A DNA stretch of 64,000 nt from Jaltomata sinuosa (GCA_003996215.1 QJPP01001546.1:212893-276892), one strand, 5' to 3'. Positions 21,750 to 34,240 are shown, numbered from the stretch's first letter. A program made the numbers and translations. The notes: generated from the sequence alone by a model not told the origin.

Positions 21750-24515
21750 CGTGTGTCCAGGAGACTAAATGGGTGGGCACTAAGGCGCGAGAGGTAGACG
21801 GGTATAAGTTGTGGTACTCAGGAGGTGTGAGGAATAGGAATGGGGTAGGTATCCTAGTGGATGAGGAGTTGAGAGAGCAAGTGGTGGAGGTTAGGAGGGT
21901 CAACGATAGGTTGATGACAATTAAGTTAGTCCTTGGAGGGTCTACTTTGAACATGATTAGTGCGTACGCACCACAAGCGGGCTTAGATGAGGAGGAGAAG
22001 AAACGCTTTTGGGAGGTTTTGGACGAGGTAGTGGGAGGTTTGCCTGATACTGAGAAGCTTTTCATTGGAGGAGACTTCAATGGGCACATCGGGGCATCTT
22101 CGAGGGGTTATGACGATGTGCATGGAGGCTTTGGTTTCGGGGATAGGAATGAAGGGGGTGCCACACTCTTGGATTTCGCTAGAGCCTTTGGGTTGAGAGT
22201 AGCTAACTCTAGTTTCTCGAAGAAGGAGGAGCACTTGGTTACCTTCCGTAGTTCGGTGGCCAAGACTCAGATAGACTTTTTGCTCCTTAGGACAGGTGAT
22301 AGAGGTCTTTGTAAAGACTGTAAGGTTATTTCAAGTGAGAATCTTTCCACCCAACATAGACTCTTAGTGATGGATTTAGAGATCAAGAAGGAGGAAAAGA
22401 AGCGGTTTGTGGATGACCGGCCTAGGATTAAATGGGGTAGCCTGACTATGGCCAGTGCACTGGAAATAGGAGAGAAGTTGTTGACTAGGGGGGCTTGGGG
22501 GAGTAGTGGGGATGTGGATAATATATGGGATACGACCGCTAGTTTCATAAGGGAGACGGCTAGAGAGGTGTTGGGCATCTCGAGAGGTCGTTCTGGCAAG
22601 CATCGAGGGGACTGGTGGTGGAATGGAGAAGTAAAAGAAAAGGTGGAGGCAAAAAAGGGGTCATATGCGAAGTTGGTAGAGAGTAAGGATGAGGAGGAGA
22701 GGCGAAGGAATAGGGAGGCGTATAAGATTGCTAGGAAGGAGGCTAAGTTAGCGGTAACGGCAGCTAAAACGGCAGGCTTTGAAAGCTTATACGCGGCTTT
22801 AGAGGATAAAGGTGGGGATAAGAAGTTATACAGGTTAGCAAAGGCTAGAGAGAGGAGGACTCAGGACCTTGACCAAGTGAAGTGTATCAAGGACGAAGAT
22901 GGCAAAATACTAGTAGATGAGGTACTCATTAGGAGGAGATGGCAATCTTACTTCCATGGACTCTTGAATGAAGAGGGGGACAAAAACTTTGTGCTGGGAG
23001 ATTTGGCACACTCAGAGAGGCGTCGTGACTATGATTATTGTAGCCGTATAAAGGTTGAAGAGGTTAAGGTTGCGATTCGTAAGATGCGAAGGGGTAGGGC
23101 GACGGGGCCAGATGAGATTCCCGTTGATTTTTGGAAGAGCTCGGGGGAGACAGGTGTGAAGTGGCTAACCGAGTTGTTTGATGGTATTTTTAGAACGGCA
23201 AAGATGCCTGAAGCTTGGAGATGGAGCACGATGATTCCTTTGTACAAAAACAAGGGTGATATTCAGAGTTGCAACAACTATAGGGGTATCAAATTGCTAA
23301 GCCACACTATGAAGGTCTGGGAGAGGGTGGTGGAGTTGAGGTTGAGACAGATCGTGCCTATTTTAGAGAACCAGTTCGGCTTTATGCCAGGACGCTCGAC
23401 TACAGAAGCTATTCATCTCCTTAGAAGACTGGTGGAGCAGTACAGGGAAAGGAAGAAGGACTTGCACATGGTTTTCATCGATCTAGAAAAGACGTATGAT
23501 AAAGTCCCTAGAGAGGTCCTTTGGAGGTGCTTGGAGGCTCGAGGTGTACCCGTGGCGTACACCAGATCAATTAAGGGTATGTATGAGGGGGCCAAGACTC
23601 GCGTTAGAACTGTGGGAGGAGATTCGGAGCACTTTCCCGTGTTAATGGGGTTGCACCAGGGATCAACCCTTAGCCCATTTCTATTTGCCTTGGTAATGGA
23701 TGTATTGACGCGGCAAATATAAGGTGAGGTGCCATGGTGCATGTTATTTGCGGATGATGTAGTTTTGGTGGACGAGACTCGCGGAGGAGTTAATGCTAAG
23801 TTGGAGGTTTGGAGACAGACCCTCGAGTCGAAGGGGTTTAGGTTGAGCAGGACCAAGACTGAATATATAGAGTGCAAGTTCAGTGAGGCAACTCAGGATG
23901 ATGACGTAGAAGTGAAGTTGGATACACAGGTCATCCAAAAGAAAGGGAGTTTCAAGTATCTTGGGACTATTATCCAAGGAAATGGAGAGATTGATGAGGA
24001 TGTCACCCATCGTATTGGTGTTGGGTGGATGAAATGGAGGCTCGCATCTGGAGTCTTGTGCGATAAGAAGGTGCCTACTAAACTTAAAGGCAAATTCTAC
24101 AGAGTGGTGGTCCAACCAGCTTTGTTGTATGGTGTTGAGTGTTGGCCAGTAAAGAACTCCCATATTCAAAAGATGAAGGTGGCGGAGATGAGGATGTTGC
24201 GATGGATGTGCGGGTTTACTAGGAGAGATAGGATTAGGAATGAGGATATCTGAGATAAGGTAGGTGTGGCATCGGTGGAAGATAAGATGCGGGAAGCGAG
24301 GTTGAGATGGTTCAGACATGTGAGGAGGAGAGGCACGGATGCTCCAGTGCGGAGGTGTGAGAGGTTGGCTATGGATGGTTACAGGAGAGGACGAGGTAGA
24401 CCGAAAAAGTATTGGGGAGAGGTGATTCGATAGGACATGGCGTAGTTGCAGCTTACCGAGGACATGACCCTAGATAGGAAGGTGTGGAGGACGCGGATTA
24501 GGGTAGAAGATTAGT
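21750..24515 (+). pseudogene. RTE LINE ORF: endonuclease and reverse transcriptase (broken)
   Basis: A single frame from the truncated 5' end. The endonuclease block VQETKW, with its catalytic Glu, is at 21755-21772; later blocks include SAYAPQ (21959) and GGDFNGH. The target-primed reverse transcriptase follows: ATGPDEIPVDFWK (about 23100), NNYRGIKLLS (23274), QFGFMPGRSTTEAIHLL (23374), and the catalytic FADD at 23747-23758. Frame 21773-23719 is open for 649 codons. A TAA at 23720 then interrupts it in the same frame just before FADD, and further stops occur at 24251, 24431 and 24443. The C-terminal zone WRTRIRVED ends near 24515. The N-terminal part of the endonuclease is missing, so this copy was dead on arrival. 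The largely open frame suggests a fairly recent insertion compared with its host. Confidence 0.9.
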
Positions 24516-24888
24516 AGGTAGAAGTGTGTGTAGGCTAGTAGGTTGCAGTGTAGGCTTATTGTCCCGACTAGTAATCGTAGTGTTACGCTTATAGTTCCTT
24601 GTTCTTGGATTTCTCGTGGTAGTGTTTTGTGGCAGTGCTCTATTTCTGTCTGTTGTTTGTTACTACATATTACTTCCTATCGTCTCTTGTAGTTTTATCT
24701 TGTATTTTTATCCTGTATCATTGTCACGTCCTTTTTAGCCTATTTTTAGATGGTTTTGTCTTGAGCCGGGGGTCTATCGGAAACATCCTCTCTACCTCAC
24801 CTCTGAGGTAGTGGTATGGACTGCGTACACTCTACCCCCCCAGACCCCACGCTGTGGGAATACACTGGGTATGTTGTTGTTGTTGTTG
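24516..24888 (+). other. RTE LINE 3' UTR and TTG-repeat tail
   Basis: Non-coding 3' region. The terminal 80 bases, with a run of C, GACCCCACGCTGTGGG and ACACTGGGTATG before the TTG repeats, are the part recognised by the RT and shared with Au-like SINEs (family knowledge; not searched here). Confidence 0.7.
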
Positions 24889-24971
24889 TAGACTTTCCTT
24901 TCTTCTCTTTCGTGCACAGTATCCTTTAAAGTCCCTGGGAATCTCATTTGTTCTGGGTCACTCTTCCACAG

Positions 24972-26507
24972 ATGGTTTCTACAAGATCGTCAACTTCAGG
25001 CGGAGGAGAGCCTCCTTCCCCTGCACCTCCGACTCAAGCTAGGGGTTGGGGTAGTCAGAATGGTAGAGGTAGGGGTTGTGGGCGCCCCAGAGCAGCGACA
25101 CCTGCTAGAGCTTATAGAGTTGAGGTAGATCCAGAGTATGAATATGAGCCAGAGTTCGCTCCAGAGCAGCAACATATGGACCTGGGGGCAGCCCAGGTAC
25201 CACCAGCTCTAGTATCAGCTCCAGCATCAGTTTCTGTGCCAGCTTCTGCCCCAGCTCAATCTTCGGATATTCGGGGTATACTTGTTCACCTTTTGGGTAT
25301 GATTAGGGAGAGTCCTTCTGAGACAGCCCAGAAAACCCTCGGGGGGCAGCCCTGGGTGTTCTAAGTTTAAGAGTGCAGCCTGCTATTATGGCTCCCTGTA
25401 CTGAGGTTGTTCCTGTCCTATCGATTGCCCAGCCTCTTTCTCCTTTCCCTACTATGACAGAGATGGAGCAAAAGGCCTTGGGTAGGTTTTTGAGATTGAC
25501 ACCACCGAGATTTGGTGGTACACAGGGTCAGGACCCATATGACTTTATCACCACTTGTGAGGAGATGCTGCATCATTTGGGCTTATTGGAGACTCACGGG
25601 GTTGGTTATACTTCATATCAGCTGGAGGGTCCAACGAAGTTATGGTGGAGGGTACAGGTTGCTTGAAGGCCTTCTAAATCACCTCCCTTTACTTGGTCCA
25701 AGTTCTTACCACAGAGCGACAGAAAGCATCGGAGGGAGGAGTTCACTAGACTTTCTCAGGATTCTATGACTGTCTTAGAGTACGAAACCCATTTCCATCA
25801 GCTTGCTCCATTTGGGGACATAATTATGCCCACTAAGTCTAACAGGGTCCATAGATTTGTTTGGGGGTTACGGAGAGATCTTAGAAAGCCTGCAGAGATA
25901 TTGGTTGTTAATGGTCGGTCATTCTAGGCTATTGCGGACTATGCCCGTACAGTTGAGGATTTGTGTCATCATGACACCAGGGCTAGAGATAAGAAGCCTC
26001 GACATTAGGGTGGCTACATTGGTTCCAGGCATGGTGGTAGAGGTTCAGGACAGTGAGGTCGGGGTTATCAGCCACAACAGCACCAGGGTCAGTCCAATCG
26101 TCTGGTTCAGGCTTCACTTCAGACTTTTGATAGTACCCAGTTCGAGCAGCGTTAGAGCATCCATCAGGGCTACAACGGTCAGTCTTAGAGGGGTACAACT
26201 TCAGGGGAATCAGGAAATAGTGGCCATACGAGTTTTGCTGGTTCATCCCGATCGAGTAGGTCGTTAGTGGCTTGTTTTACTTGCGGTGTGGTTGGTCACT
26301 TTGCTAGAGATTGCCCCCAGTAGGGTAAAATTTAGCTGGTCGAGCTATTGTGAGCAGTTCAGCCTCCAGCTATAAAAGGGTGGTGGTCAGGCTAGGGGTG
26401 GTGCCTCGCATGGGAGAGCAGGCCGTAGGGATGGCGGTCGGGCAGGTAAAGGTAATCGTCAGTTCTATGCGTTCCCTAGGAGATCGGAGGTAGAGGCCTT
26501 AGATGCC
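24972..26507 (+). pseudogene. gag: Chromovirus gag, interior I2 (broken)
   Basis: Start ATG at 24972 (MVSTRSSTS). This copy keeps Ser codons where I1 and I3 carry the TGA at the LV/AP position, so its first block runs open to 25361. The gag domain is at 25457-25990, with the 8-codon deletion after WSKF shared with I1 and I3. The zinc knuckle at 26273-26314 is intact (CFTCGVVGHFARDC). Breaks include a stop after the VF block at 25362, TGA at 25664, and TAG at 25926, where a Gln codon stands in relatives. It was separated from its own PBS by the LINE. Confidence 0.85.
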
Positions 26508-28533
26508 GTGATAATAGGTACGATTTTTGTATGTCGTCAACCAGCTTATGCTTTTTTTGATCCTGGATCCACTTGTTCATATATGTCTGCCTACTTTCTG
26601 CCTTGTTTGGGGTTCGCTAGTGAGCCATTATCTGTTGTTGTTTCTGTTTTGACCTCAGTAGGAGATTCTTTAGTAGTGGATCATATTGTGAGATCCTGTG
26701 TGATATCTGTTGGTGATTTGGAGACTTGGGCTGACTTGATGATACTATATATGTTAGACTTTGATGTGATACTAGGCATGGACTGGTTATCCCCTCACCG
26801 TGCCATTTTTGATTGTTATGCCAAGACCGTTACCATAGCCGTGCCCGGTGCATTCCCGATTGTATGGCAGGGTTCTGTTATCCATGCACCATCTAGGATC
26901 ATCTCTTGCCTGCAAGCTAGGAAGTTGATTTCCCGTGGGTGTTTAGTTTATCTAGAATATGTTCGAGCTGCTAGTGCTGACCCTTCATCTCCTGAGTCTG
27001 TTCCTGTGGTTGGAGACTTCCTAGATGTTTTTCCTACCAACCTGCCAAGCCTTCCAACTGAGAGAGATGTTGATTTTGCCATTGAGTTAGAGCTGGGTGC
27101 CAGGCCTATTTCTATACCTCACTACAGTATGGCTCCTGCTGAGTTGAGAGAGCTTAAGGAGAAGCTCCAGGATTTGTTAGCTAAGGGGTTCATTAGAACG
27201 AGCGTGTCTCCTTGGGGTACTCCTGTCCTCTTCATAAATAAGAAGAATAGGTCGATGCGGATGTGTATTGACTATTGGTAGTTGAATAAGGTGACAATAA
27301 AGCATAGGTATCCGATGGCTAGGATTGATGGCTTATTTGATCAGCTCTAGGGTTCAGCCGTGTTCTCGAAGATTTAATTTGATGTCTGGCTACCATCAGT
27401 TGAGGATTAGAGTGGAGGACATCCCTAAGACAACATTCAGGACATGTTATGGCCACTATGAGTTCCTGGTGATGTATTTTGGGTTGACTAATGCCCCCGC
27501 AGCCTTTATGGATTTGATGCATAGGGTGCTTATCCCGTACCTGGATATGTTCGTGATAGTATTCATTGATGACATTCTTATATACTCGAGGAGTAGGGAC
27601 GAGCGTGAGCAGCATTTCAGGACTATACTTCAGACTTTGAGAGATCATCAGATTTATGCCAAGTTCTCAAAGTGTGAGTTTTGGCTTGAGTCAATTGCAT
27701 TGCTAAAACATGTGGTGTCTAAGGATGGGATTAGAGTTGATATGGGTAAGGTCTCTGTGGTTTGTGATTGGCCTAGACCTACTACTCCTACTGAGGTCCG
27801 TAGCTTTGTTGGGTTAGCCGGGTACTACAGACGGTTTGTTGAGGGATTTTCTTCCATAGCAGCACCTTTGACTATGCTGACTAGGAATGATGTACCATTC
27901 TAGTGGTCGGATCAGTGCGAGGATAACTTGCAGAGGCTTAAGGCCTTATTGACTTCAGCTCTATTTCAGACTTTGCCGGTTGAGGGTCAAAGTTTCTCTG
28001 TGTATTGTGATGCTTCAGGGGTTGGTCTTGGTTGTGTGTTGATATAGCAGGGTCGAGTGATAGCATATGCGTCAAGACAGCTGAAGGTTCACGAGCACAA
28101 CTACCCCACTCATGACTTGGAGTTGCCAGCATCAGTCTTTGCGCTCAAGATCTAGAGGCACTACTTATATGGAGTTCATTGTGAGATATTCACAGATCAC
28201 CATAGTCTTCAGTACATTACGAGTCAGCGAGAGCTGAACTCAGGCAAAGGAGATGGATTGAGCTACTGAAGGACTTCGATTTCACTATTCTATACCATTC
28301 AGGAAAGATAAATGTGGTAGCAAATGCCTTGAGTTAGAAGGCAGTGAGTATAGGCAGCCTAGCTTCACTTTCAGTTTCTGAGCGCTTGTTGGTCTTGGAC
28401 ATCCAGTCCTTGGCTAACCAATTGGTTAGGCTTGACTTGTCGGATCCTAGCAGAGTGCTTGCCAGTATTGAGGTTCGTTCCACTCTAGTTGATCAGATTT
28501 AGAGCCAATAGTTTGAGGATTAGAGTTTGGCTA
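26508..28533 (+). pseudogene. pol: Chromovirus pol, interior I2, truncated in integrase
   Basis: The longest open pol block of the array is at 26508-27281: protease (FDPGSTCSYMS near 26550), linker, and start of the RT palm up to CIDYW, ended by the TAG also seen at 15519 and 31571. The RT continues at 27370-27903 with MSGYHQLRIR, FGLTNAPAAF and the catalytic FIDD at 27562-27573. RNase H follows to about 28335. The frame then enters the region before the integrase HHCC finger and is cut at 28533, where it joins the middle of an LTR. Integrase and chromodomain are absent, so this unit could never have been mobilised by its own enzymes in this form. Confidence 0.85.
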
Positions 28534-29056
28534 ACCTTATATATGCTCAGTCGGCCTATGATACCTACTGGGTACCTTATGCTTCGCATTTGGTGTTCAC
28601 TCTACACTCTGTATCTTTTTGTGCAGATCCTAATGTGGGCCATCGCTGTTAGAGCGCTGGAGACTCGTGTGAGGTGCTATTTTTGGATTATCCAGGCTTA
28701 GGGTGAGCTCTTGGCAATCAGAGCTTGACTTTAGTTTATATTTTGTATATTTTGCACTCTGTTACTACCGGAGACAGCTTGTGTATATATATTTCTTTTG
28801 GACCCTTGTACTTGTTATGTAGTTAGGGCTTCTATACGCTATAATACCAGGTTTTGCGTTTGTTTTAGCTTCTTCTTTTTATTTATATTACTCTTGTTAT
28901 CTAGTTTATTCATCTTGTTCTCTTGATTCCCCTTATTTGTTCTTCTGCTTAAACTGTTAGAAGGTATCCCATTACTAACTGTTCTGGGCTACGGGGATTG
29001 GTTCGCCTACTGGGGGGATGTAGGTGCCATCATGACCAAGAAATCGGGTCATGGTA
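28534..29056 (+). mobile_element. Truncated LTR between I2 and I3
   Basis: The last 523 bases of an LTR, nearly identical to 12480-13003 of LTR-a. The joint with I2 falls on ACCTT, which is present both in the integrase region of I1 (16756) and in the LTR (12480). The start of the LTR, including its promoter, is missing. Confidence 0.9.
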
Positions 29057-29059
29057 GCT

Positions 29060-29071
29060 TGGTATCAGAGC
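29060..29071 (+). other. Primer binding site of I3, tRNA-iMet type
   Basis: TGGTATCAGAGC, three bases after the truncated LTR. The leader runs to 29268. Confidence 0.9.
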
Positions 29072-29268
29072 CCTAGGTTCACCGGTGTCATTGGTATATG
29101 AGCCATTGTCTAGTACAGTCCTGCGGATCGGGGCGGAGACGTCCATACTCAATCTTTGGGAGGCTATAGTGACATTTAGGGGAAATAGACTTTTCTTGCT
29201 TCTCTTTCATGCGCAGTATCCTTTAAAGTCCCTGGGAATCTCATTTGTTCTGCTTCACTCTTCCACAG

Positions 29269-30815
29269 ATGGTTTGTACGAGATCGTCAACTTCAGACGA
29301 AGGAGAGCCTCCTTCCCCTGCACCTCCGACTCCAGCTAGGGGTTGGGGTGGTCAGAAGGGTAGAGGTAGGGGTCGTGGGTGCCCCAGAGCAGCGACACCT
29401 TCTAGAGCTTATAGAGTTGAGGTAGATCCAGAGTATGAATACGAGCCAGAGTTCGCTCCAGAGCAGCAATATATGGACCTGGGGGCAGCCCAGGTACCAC
29501 CAACTCTAGTATGAGCTCCAGCATCAGTTTCTGTGCCAGCTTCAGCCCCAGCTCAATCTTCGAATATTCGGGGTTTACTTGTTCACCTTTTGGGTATGAT
29601 TAGGGAGAGTCCTTTTGAGACAGCCAAGACAACCCTCAAGGGGCAGCCCTGGGTGTTCTAAGTTTAGGAGTGCAACCTACTATTGCGGCTCCCTGTGCTG
29701 AGGTTGTTCCTGTTCTATCGATTTCCCAGCCTCTTGCTCCTCACCCTACTATGACAGAGATGGAGCAGAAGACCTTGGGTAGGTTTTTGAGATTGACACC
29801 ACCGAGATTTGCTGGTACACAGGGTCAGGACCCATATGACTTTATCACCACTTGTGAGGAGATGCTGCATCATTTGGGCTTATTGGAGACTCACGGGGTT
29901 GGTTATACTTCATAACAGCTGGAGGGTCCAATGAAGTTATTGTGGAGGGCACAAGTTGCTTGCAGGCCTTCTACATCACCTCCCTTTACTTGGTCCAAGT
30001 TCTTACCACAGAGCGACAAAAAGCGTCGGAGGGAGGAGTTCACTAGACTTTCTCAGGATTCTATGATTGTCTTAGAGTACGAGACCTGTTTCCATCATCT
30101 TGCTCCATTTGGGGACATGATTATGCCCACTAAGGCTAACAGGGTCTATAGATTTGTTTGGGGGTTACGGAGAGAGCTTAGAAAGCCTGCAGATATATTG
30201 GTTGTTAATGGTCGGTCATTCCAGGCTATTGCGGATTATGCCCGTAGAGTTAAGGATTTATGTCGTCATGACACCGGGGCTAGAGATAAGAGGCCTCGAC
30301 ATTAGGGTGGCTACACTGGTTCCAGGAATTGTGGTAGAGGTTCAGGACAGTGAGGCCGGGGTTATCAGCCACAATAGCACCAGGGTCAGTCCTATCGTCT
30401 GGTTCAGGCTTCACTTCAGACTTTTGATAGTACCCAGTTTGAGCAGGGTCAGAGCAACCATCAGGGCTACAACGGTCAGTCTTCGAGGGGTACAGCTTTA
30501 GGGGCATCAGGCCATAGTGCCATACGAGTTCTTCTTGTTCATCCCGACCGAGTAGGTCGTCCGTGGCTTGTTTTACTTGCGGTGTGGTTGGTCACTTTGC
30601 TAGATATTGCCCCCAGTAGGGTAAAATTCAACTGGTCGAGCTATTGTGAGCAGTTCAGCTTCCAGCTATAGGGGGGTGGTGGTTAGGCTAGGGATGGTAC
30701 CTCGCGTGGCAGAGCAGGCCGTAGGGATGGCAGTCGGGCAGGTGGAGGTCATCGTCAGTTCTATGCGGTTCCTGGGAGACCGGAGGCAGAGGCCTCAGAT
30801 GCCATGATCATAGGT
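29269..30815 (+). pseudogene. gag: Chromovirus gag, interior I3 (broken)
   Basis: Start ATG at 29269 (MVCTRSSTSDEGEPP). The layout is as in I1: basic N-terminus, gag domain (about 29755-30305), zinc knuckle intact at 30569-30610. It shares the TGA at 29512 and the TAA at 29913 with I1, as well as the frameshift before 29670. This supports a direct copy relation between I1 and I3 (the 16-kb offset 12480/28534 holds across both). Confidence 0.85.
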
Positions 30816-32195
30816 ACGATTTTTGTATGTCGTTAGCTTATGCTTTTTTTGATCCTGGATCCACTTGTTCATATATGTCTGCCTACTTTCTGCCTTGTTT
30901 GGGGTTCGCTAGTGAGCCATTATCTGTTGTGGTTTCTGTTTTGACCTCAGTAGGATATTCTTTAGTAGTGGATCATATTGTGAGATCCTGTGTGATATCT
31001 GTTGGTGATTTGGAGACTTGGGCTGACTTGATGATACTCTATATGTTAGACTTTGATGTGATACTAGGCATGGACTGGTTATCCCCTCACTGTGCCATTT
31101 TTGATTGTTATGCCAAGACCATTACCATAGCCGTGCCCGGTGTATCCTCGGTTGTATGGCAGGGTTCTGTTAGCCATACACCATCTAGGATCATCTCTTT
31201 CCTGTAAGCTAGGAAGTTGATTTCCCGTGGGTGTTTAGTTTATCTAGAATATGTCCGAGCTGCTAGTACTAACCCTTCATCTCCTGAGTCTGTTCCTGTG
31301 GTTAGAGACTTCGTAGATGTGTTTCCTACCAACCTGCCAAGCCTTCCAACTGAGAGAGATGTTGATTTTGCCATTGAGTTAGAGCTGGGTACCAGGCCTA
31401 TTTCTATACCTCACTATAGTATGGCTCCTGCTGAGTTGAGAGAGCTTAAGGAGAAGCTCCAGGATTTGTTAGCTAAGGGGTTCATTAGAACGAGCGTGTC
31501 TCCTTGGGGTACTCCTGTCCTCTTCATAAATAAGAAGAATAGGTCGATGCGGATGTGTATTGACTATTGGTAGTTGAATAAGGTGACAATAAAGCATAGG
31601 TATCCGATGGCTAGGATTGATGGCCTATTTGATCAGCTCCAGGGTTCAGCCGTGTTCTCGAAGATTTAATTTGATGTCTGGCTACCATCAGTTGAGGATT
31701 AGAGCGGAGGACATCCCTAAGACAACATTCAGGACATGTTATGGCCACTATGAGTTCCTGGTGATGTATTTTGGGTTGACTAATGCCCCCGCAGCCTTTA
31801 TGGATTTGATGCATAGGGTGCTTATCCCGTACCTGGATATGTTCGTGATAGTATTCATTGATGACATTCTTATATACTCGAGGAGTAGGGATGAGCTTGA
31901 GCAACATTTCAGGACTATACTTCAGACTTTGAGAGATCATCAGATTTATGCAAAGTTCTCAAAGTGTGAGTTTTGGCTTGAGTCAATTGCATTGCTAAAA
32001 CATGTGGTGTCTAAGGATGGGATTAGAGTTGATACGGGTAAGGTCTCTGTGGTTTGTGATTGGCCTAGACCTACTACTCCTACTGAGGTCCGTAGCTTTG
32101 TTGGGTTAGACGGGTACTACAGACGATTTGTTGAGGGATTTTCTTCCATAGCAGCACCTTTGACTATGCTGACTAGGAATGATGTACCATTCTAG
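30816..32195 (+). pseudogene. pol: Chromovirus protease and reverse transcriptase, I3 (broken)
   Basis: Protease FDPGSTCSYMS lies near 30850 and the linker is open to 31207, then from 31217 to 31570. The TAG at 31571 and the frameshift near 31667 are shared with I1 and I2. The RT second block at 31674-32195 keeps MSGYHQLRIR, FGLTNAPAAF and the catalytic FIDD at 31854-31865. Unlike I1 it has no 17-base deletion after the catalytic loop, so I1 acquired that after the two copies separated. Confidence 0.85.
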
Positions 32196-34240
32196 TGGTC
32201 GGATCAGTGCGAGGATAACTTCCAGAGGCTTAAGGCCTTATTGACTTCAGCTCTATTTCAGACTTTGCCGGTTGAGGGTCAGAGTTTCTCTGTGTATTGT
32301 GATGCTTCAGGGGTTGGTCTTGGTTGTGTGTTGATATAGCAGGGTCGAGTGATAACATATGCGTCAAGACAGCTGAAGGTTCACGAGCACAACTACCCCA
32401 CTCATGACTTGGAGTTGCCAGCATCAGTCTTTGCGCTCATGATCTAGAGGCACTACTTATATGGAGTTCATTGTGAGATATTCACCGATCACCATAGTCT
32501 TCAGTACATTACGAGTCAGCGAGAGCTGAACTCAAGGCAAGGGAGATGGATTGAGCTACTGAAGGACTACGATTTCACTATTCTATACCATGCAGGAAAG
32601 ACAAATGTGGTAGCAGATGCCTTGAGTTAGAAGGCAGTGAGTAAAGGCAGCCTAGCTTCACTTTCAGTTTCTGAGCGCTTGTTGGCCTTGGACATCTAGT
32701 CCTTGGCTAACCAATTGGTTAGGCTTGACTTGTCGGATCCTAGCAGAGTGCTTGCCAGTATAAAGGTTCGTTCCACTCTAGTTGATCAGATTTAGAGCCA
32801 ATAGTTTGAGGATTAGAGTTTGTGCGACCTTCATGATCAGGTAGTACGGGGTGAGGACAGCCGGGATACTTTAGGTTTTGATGGTATTCTGAGGTTTGAT
32901 AGCCGACTTTGTGATCCGAGGGTTGGTGATTTGATTCAGTTGATACTCCATGAGGAAGATTGTTGTAGGTATTCCATTCATCCTAGCGCGTCAAAGATGT
33001 ATAGAGATTTGAGGCAGCTTTACTAGTGGTGTGGTATGAAGTGGGACATAGTATAATTTGTATCTCGGTGCTTGAACTGTCTGCAGGTCACGAGCACATG
33101 AGACCAGGTGGTTTATTGCAGCTACTTCCCATTCCTGAGTGGAAGTGGGAAGGTATTACTATGGAGTTCATCGTTGGTTTACCTCGTACTTCTTGTGGGT
33201 TTGATCTATCTGGGTGATCGTTGATAGGCTGACTATGTCAGCACACTTATTGTTGGTTCAGACTTCCTATGGTGTTGAGAGGTTAGCACAAATCAACATT
33301 CGCGAGGTTGTTTGGTTTCATGGGGTCCCAGCTTCTATCATTTAAACCGCGACACACAGTTCATATCTTAGTTCTGGAGAGCTATACAGAGATACTTGGG
33401 TATAGAGGTTCAACTTAGTACTGCTTTCCACCCTGAGATAGATGGCCAGTCTGAGAGGACTATTCAGGTCCTGGAGGATATGCTATGGTCTTGTGTACTT
33501 GACTTTGAGGGTTCATGGGATCAGTTTGTGTCGTTGGCTGAGTTTGCTTATAATAATAGTTTTCATTCGAGCATCGGCATGGAACCTTTGGAGGCCTTGT
33601 ATTGTAGGCATTGCAGATCATCGATTGGTTGGTTTGATGGGATAGAGTCCAGACCATAGAGTATAGATTTGCTTAGAGATTTCTTGGATCGAGTTCATTT
33701 GATTTAGGATAGACTAAGAGCGGCCCAGAGTAGGAAGAAAAGCTATGTTGATCGTAGATTCATGCCTTGGAGTTTAGTGTTGGTGACTTGGTTTTCCTTC
33801 AAGTATAGACCGTGAAGGGCGTGATGAGATTTGGTCGGCGGGGCAAGCTTATCCCCAGGTTTATTGGGCCGTTTGAGATTCTACAAAGGATTGGTAGTGT
33901 TGCCTAAATGCTGGCTTTGCCTCTGATGTTTTCAGTTGTTCACTTATTTTTTCATGTCTCGATTTTGCATCAATATGTGCCAGATGAGTCTCACGTGTTG
34001 CATTGGGATTCAGTTCAGTTAGATAAGATCTTTTCATTTGTTGAGGAGCCGATAGCTATTCTGGCCAGAGATATTAGGAGGTTGAGATCTAGAGATATTC
34101 CGATTGTGAAGGTTTAGTGAAGATATCGTCCGGTGAAGGAGGCTACCTGGGAGACCAAGAGTGAGATGCGTGCGCAGTATCCGCAGTTGTTCGAGCCTTT
34201 AGGTACTCCCTTCCTATTGGCTTTCGAGGACGAAAGTCTT
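32196..34240 (+). pseudogene. pol: Chromovirus RNase H, integrase and chromodomain, I3 (broken)
   Basis: RNase H at about 32265-32635 keeps YCDAS and FTDHHSL. The integrase HHCC region is at about 32946-33085 (SIHPS and CLNC visible). The core begins near 33160 with MEFIVGLPRTS (Glu in place of the first Asp, as in I1) and ends with DGQSERT near 33441. A chromodomain-like C-terminus spans about 34040-34170 (RDIRRLRSRDIPIVKV, then EATWETKSEMRAQYPQLF). The tract TTCGAGGACGAAAG is at 34222-34235. Numerous TAG stops occur, many at the same codons as in I1. Confidence 0.85.

Larger units (their letters stand above)
21750..24888 (+). mobile_element. 5'-truncated RTE-type LINE with (TTG)n tail
   Basis: A 3.14-kb non-LTR retrotransposon in the leader of I2. 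The host sequence GGAAAATAGACTTT (13131-13144 in I1) is split after GGAAAATAG and resumes at TAGACTTT, leaving TAG (21747-21749 and 24889-24891) as a short possible target duplication. The element has one ORF with an APE-type endonuclease followed by a reverse transcriptase. It ends in ACTGGGTATGTTGTTGTTG rather than poly(A). RTE-clade LINEs of plants end in such TTG repeats, and the preceding 3' end (about 24805-24888) resembles the tail of Au-type SINEs, which are thought to borrow RTE machinery. The 5' end is missing, starting inside the endonuclease domain. Confidence 0.9.

Noticed and set aside
23744..24319. 191-codon antisense frame within the LINE
   Set aside because: Opposite the reverse transcriptase frame, which has FADD and family blocks; no recognisable features of its own.
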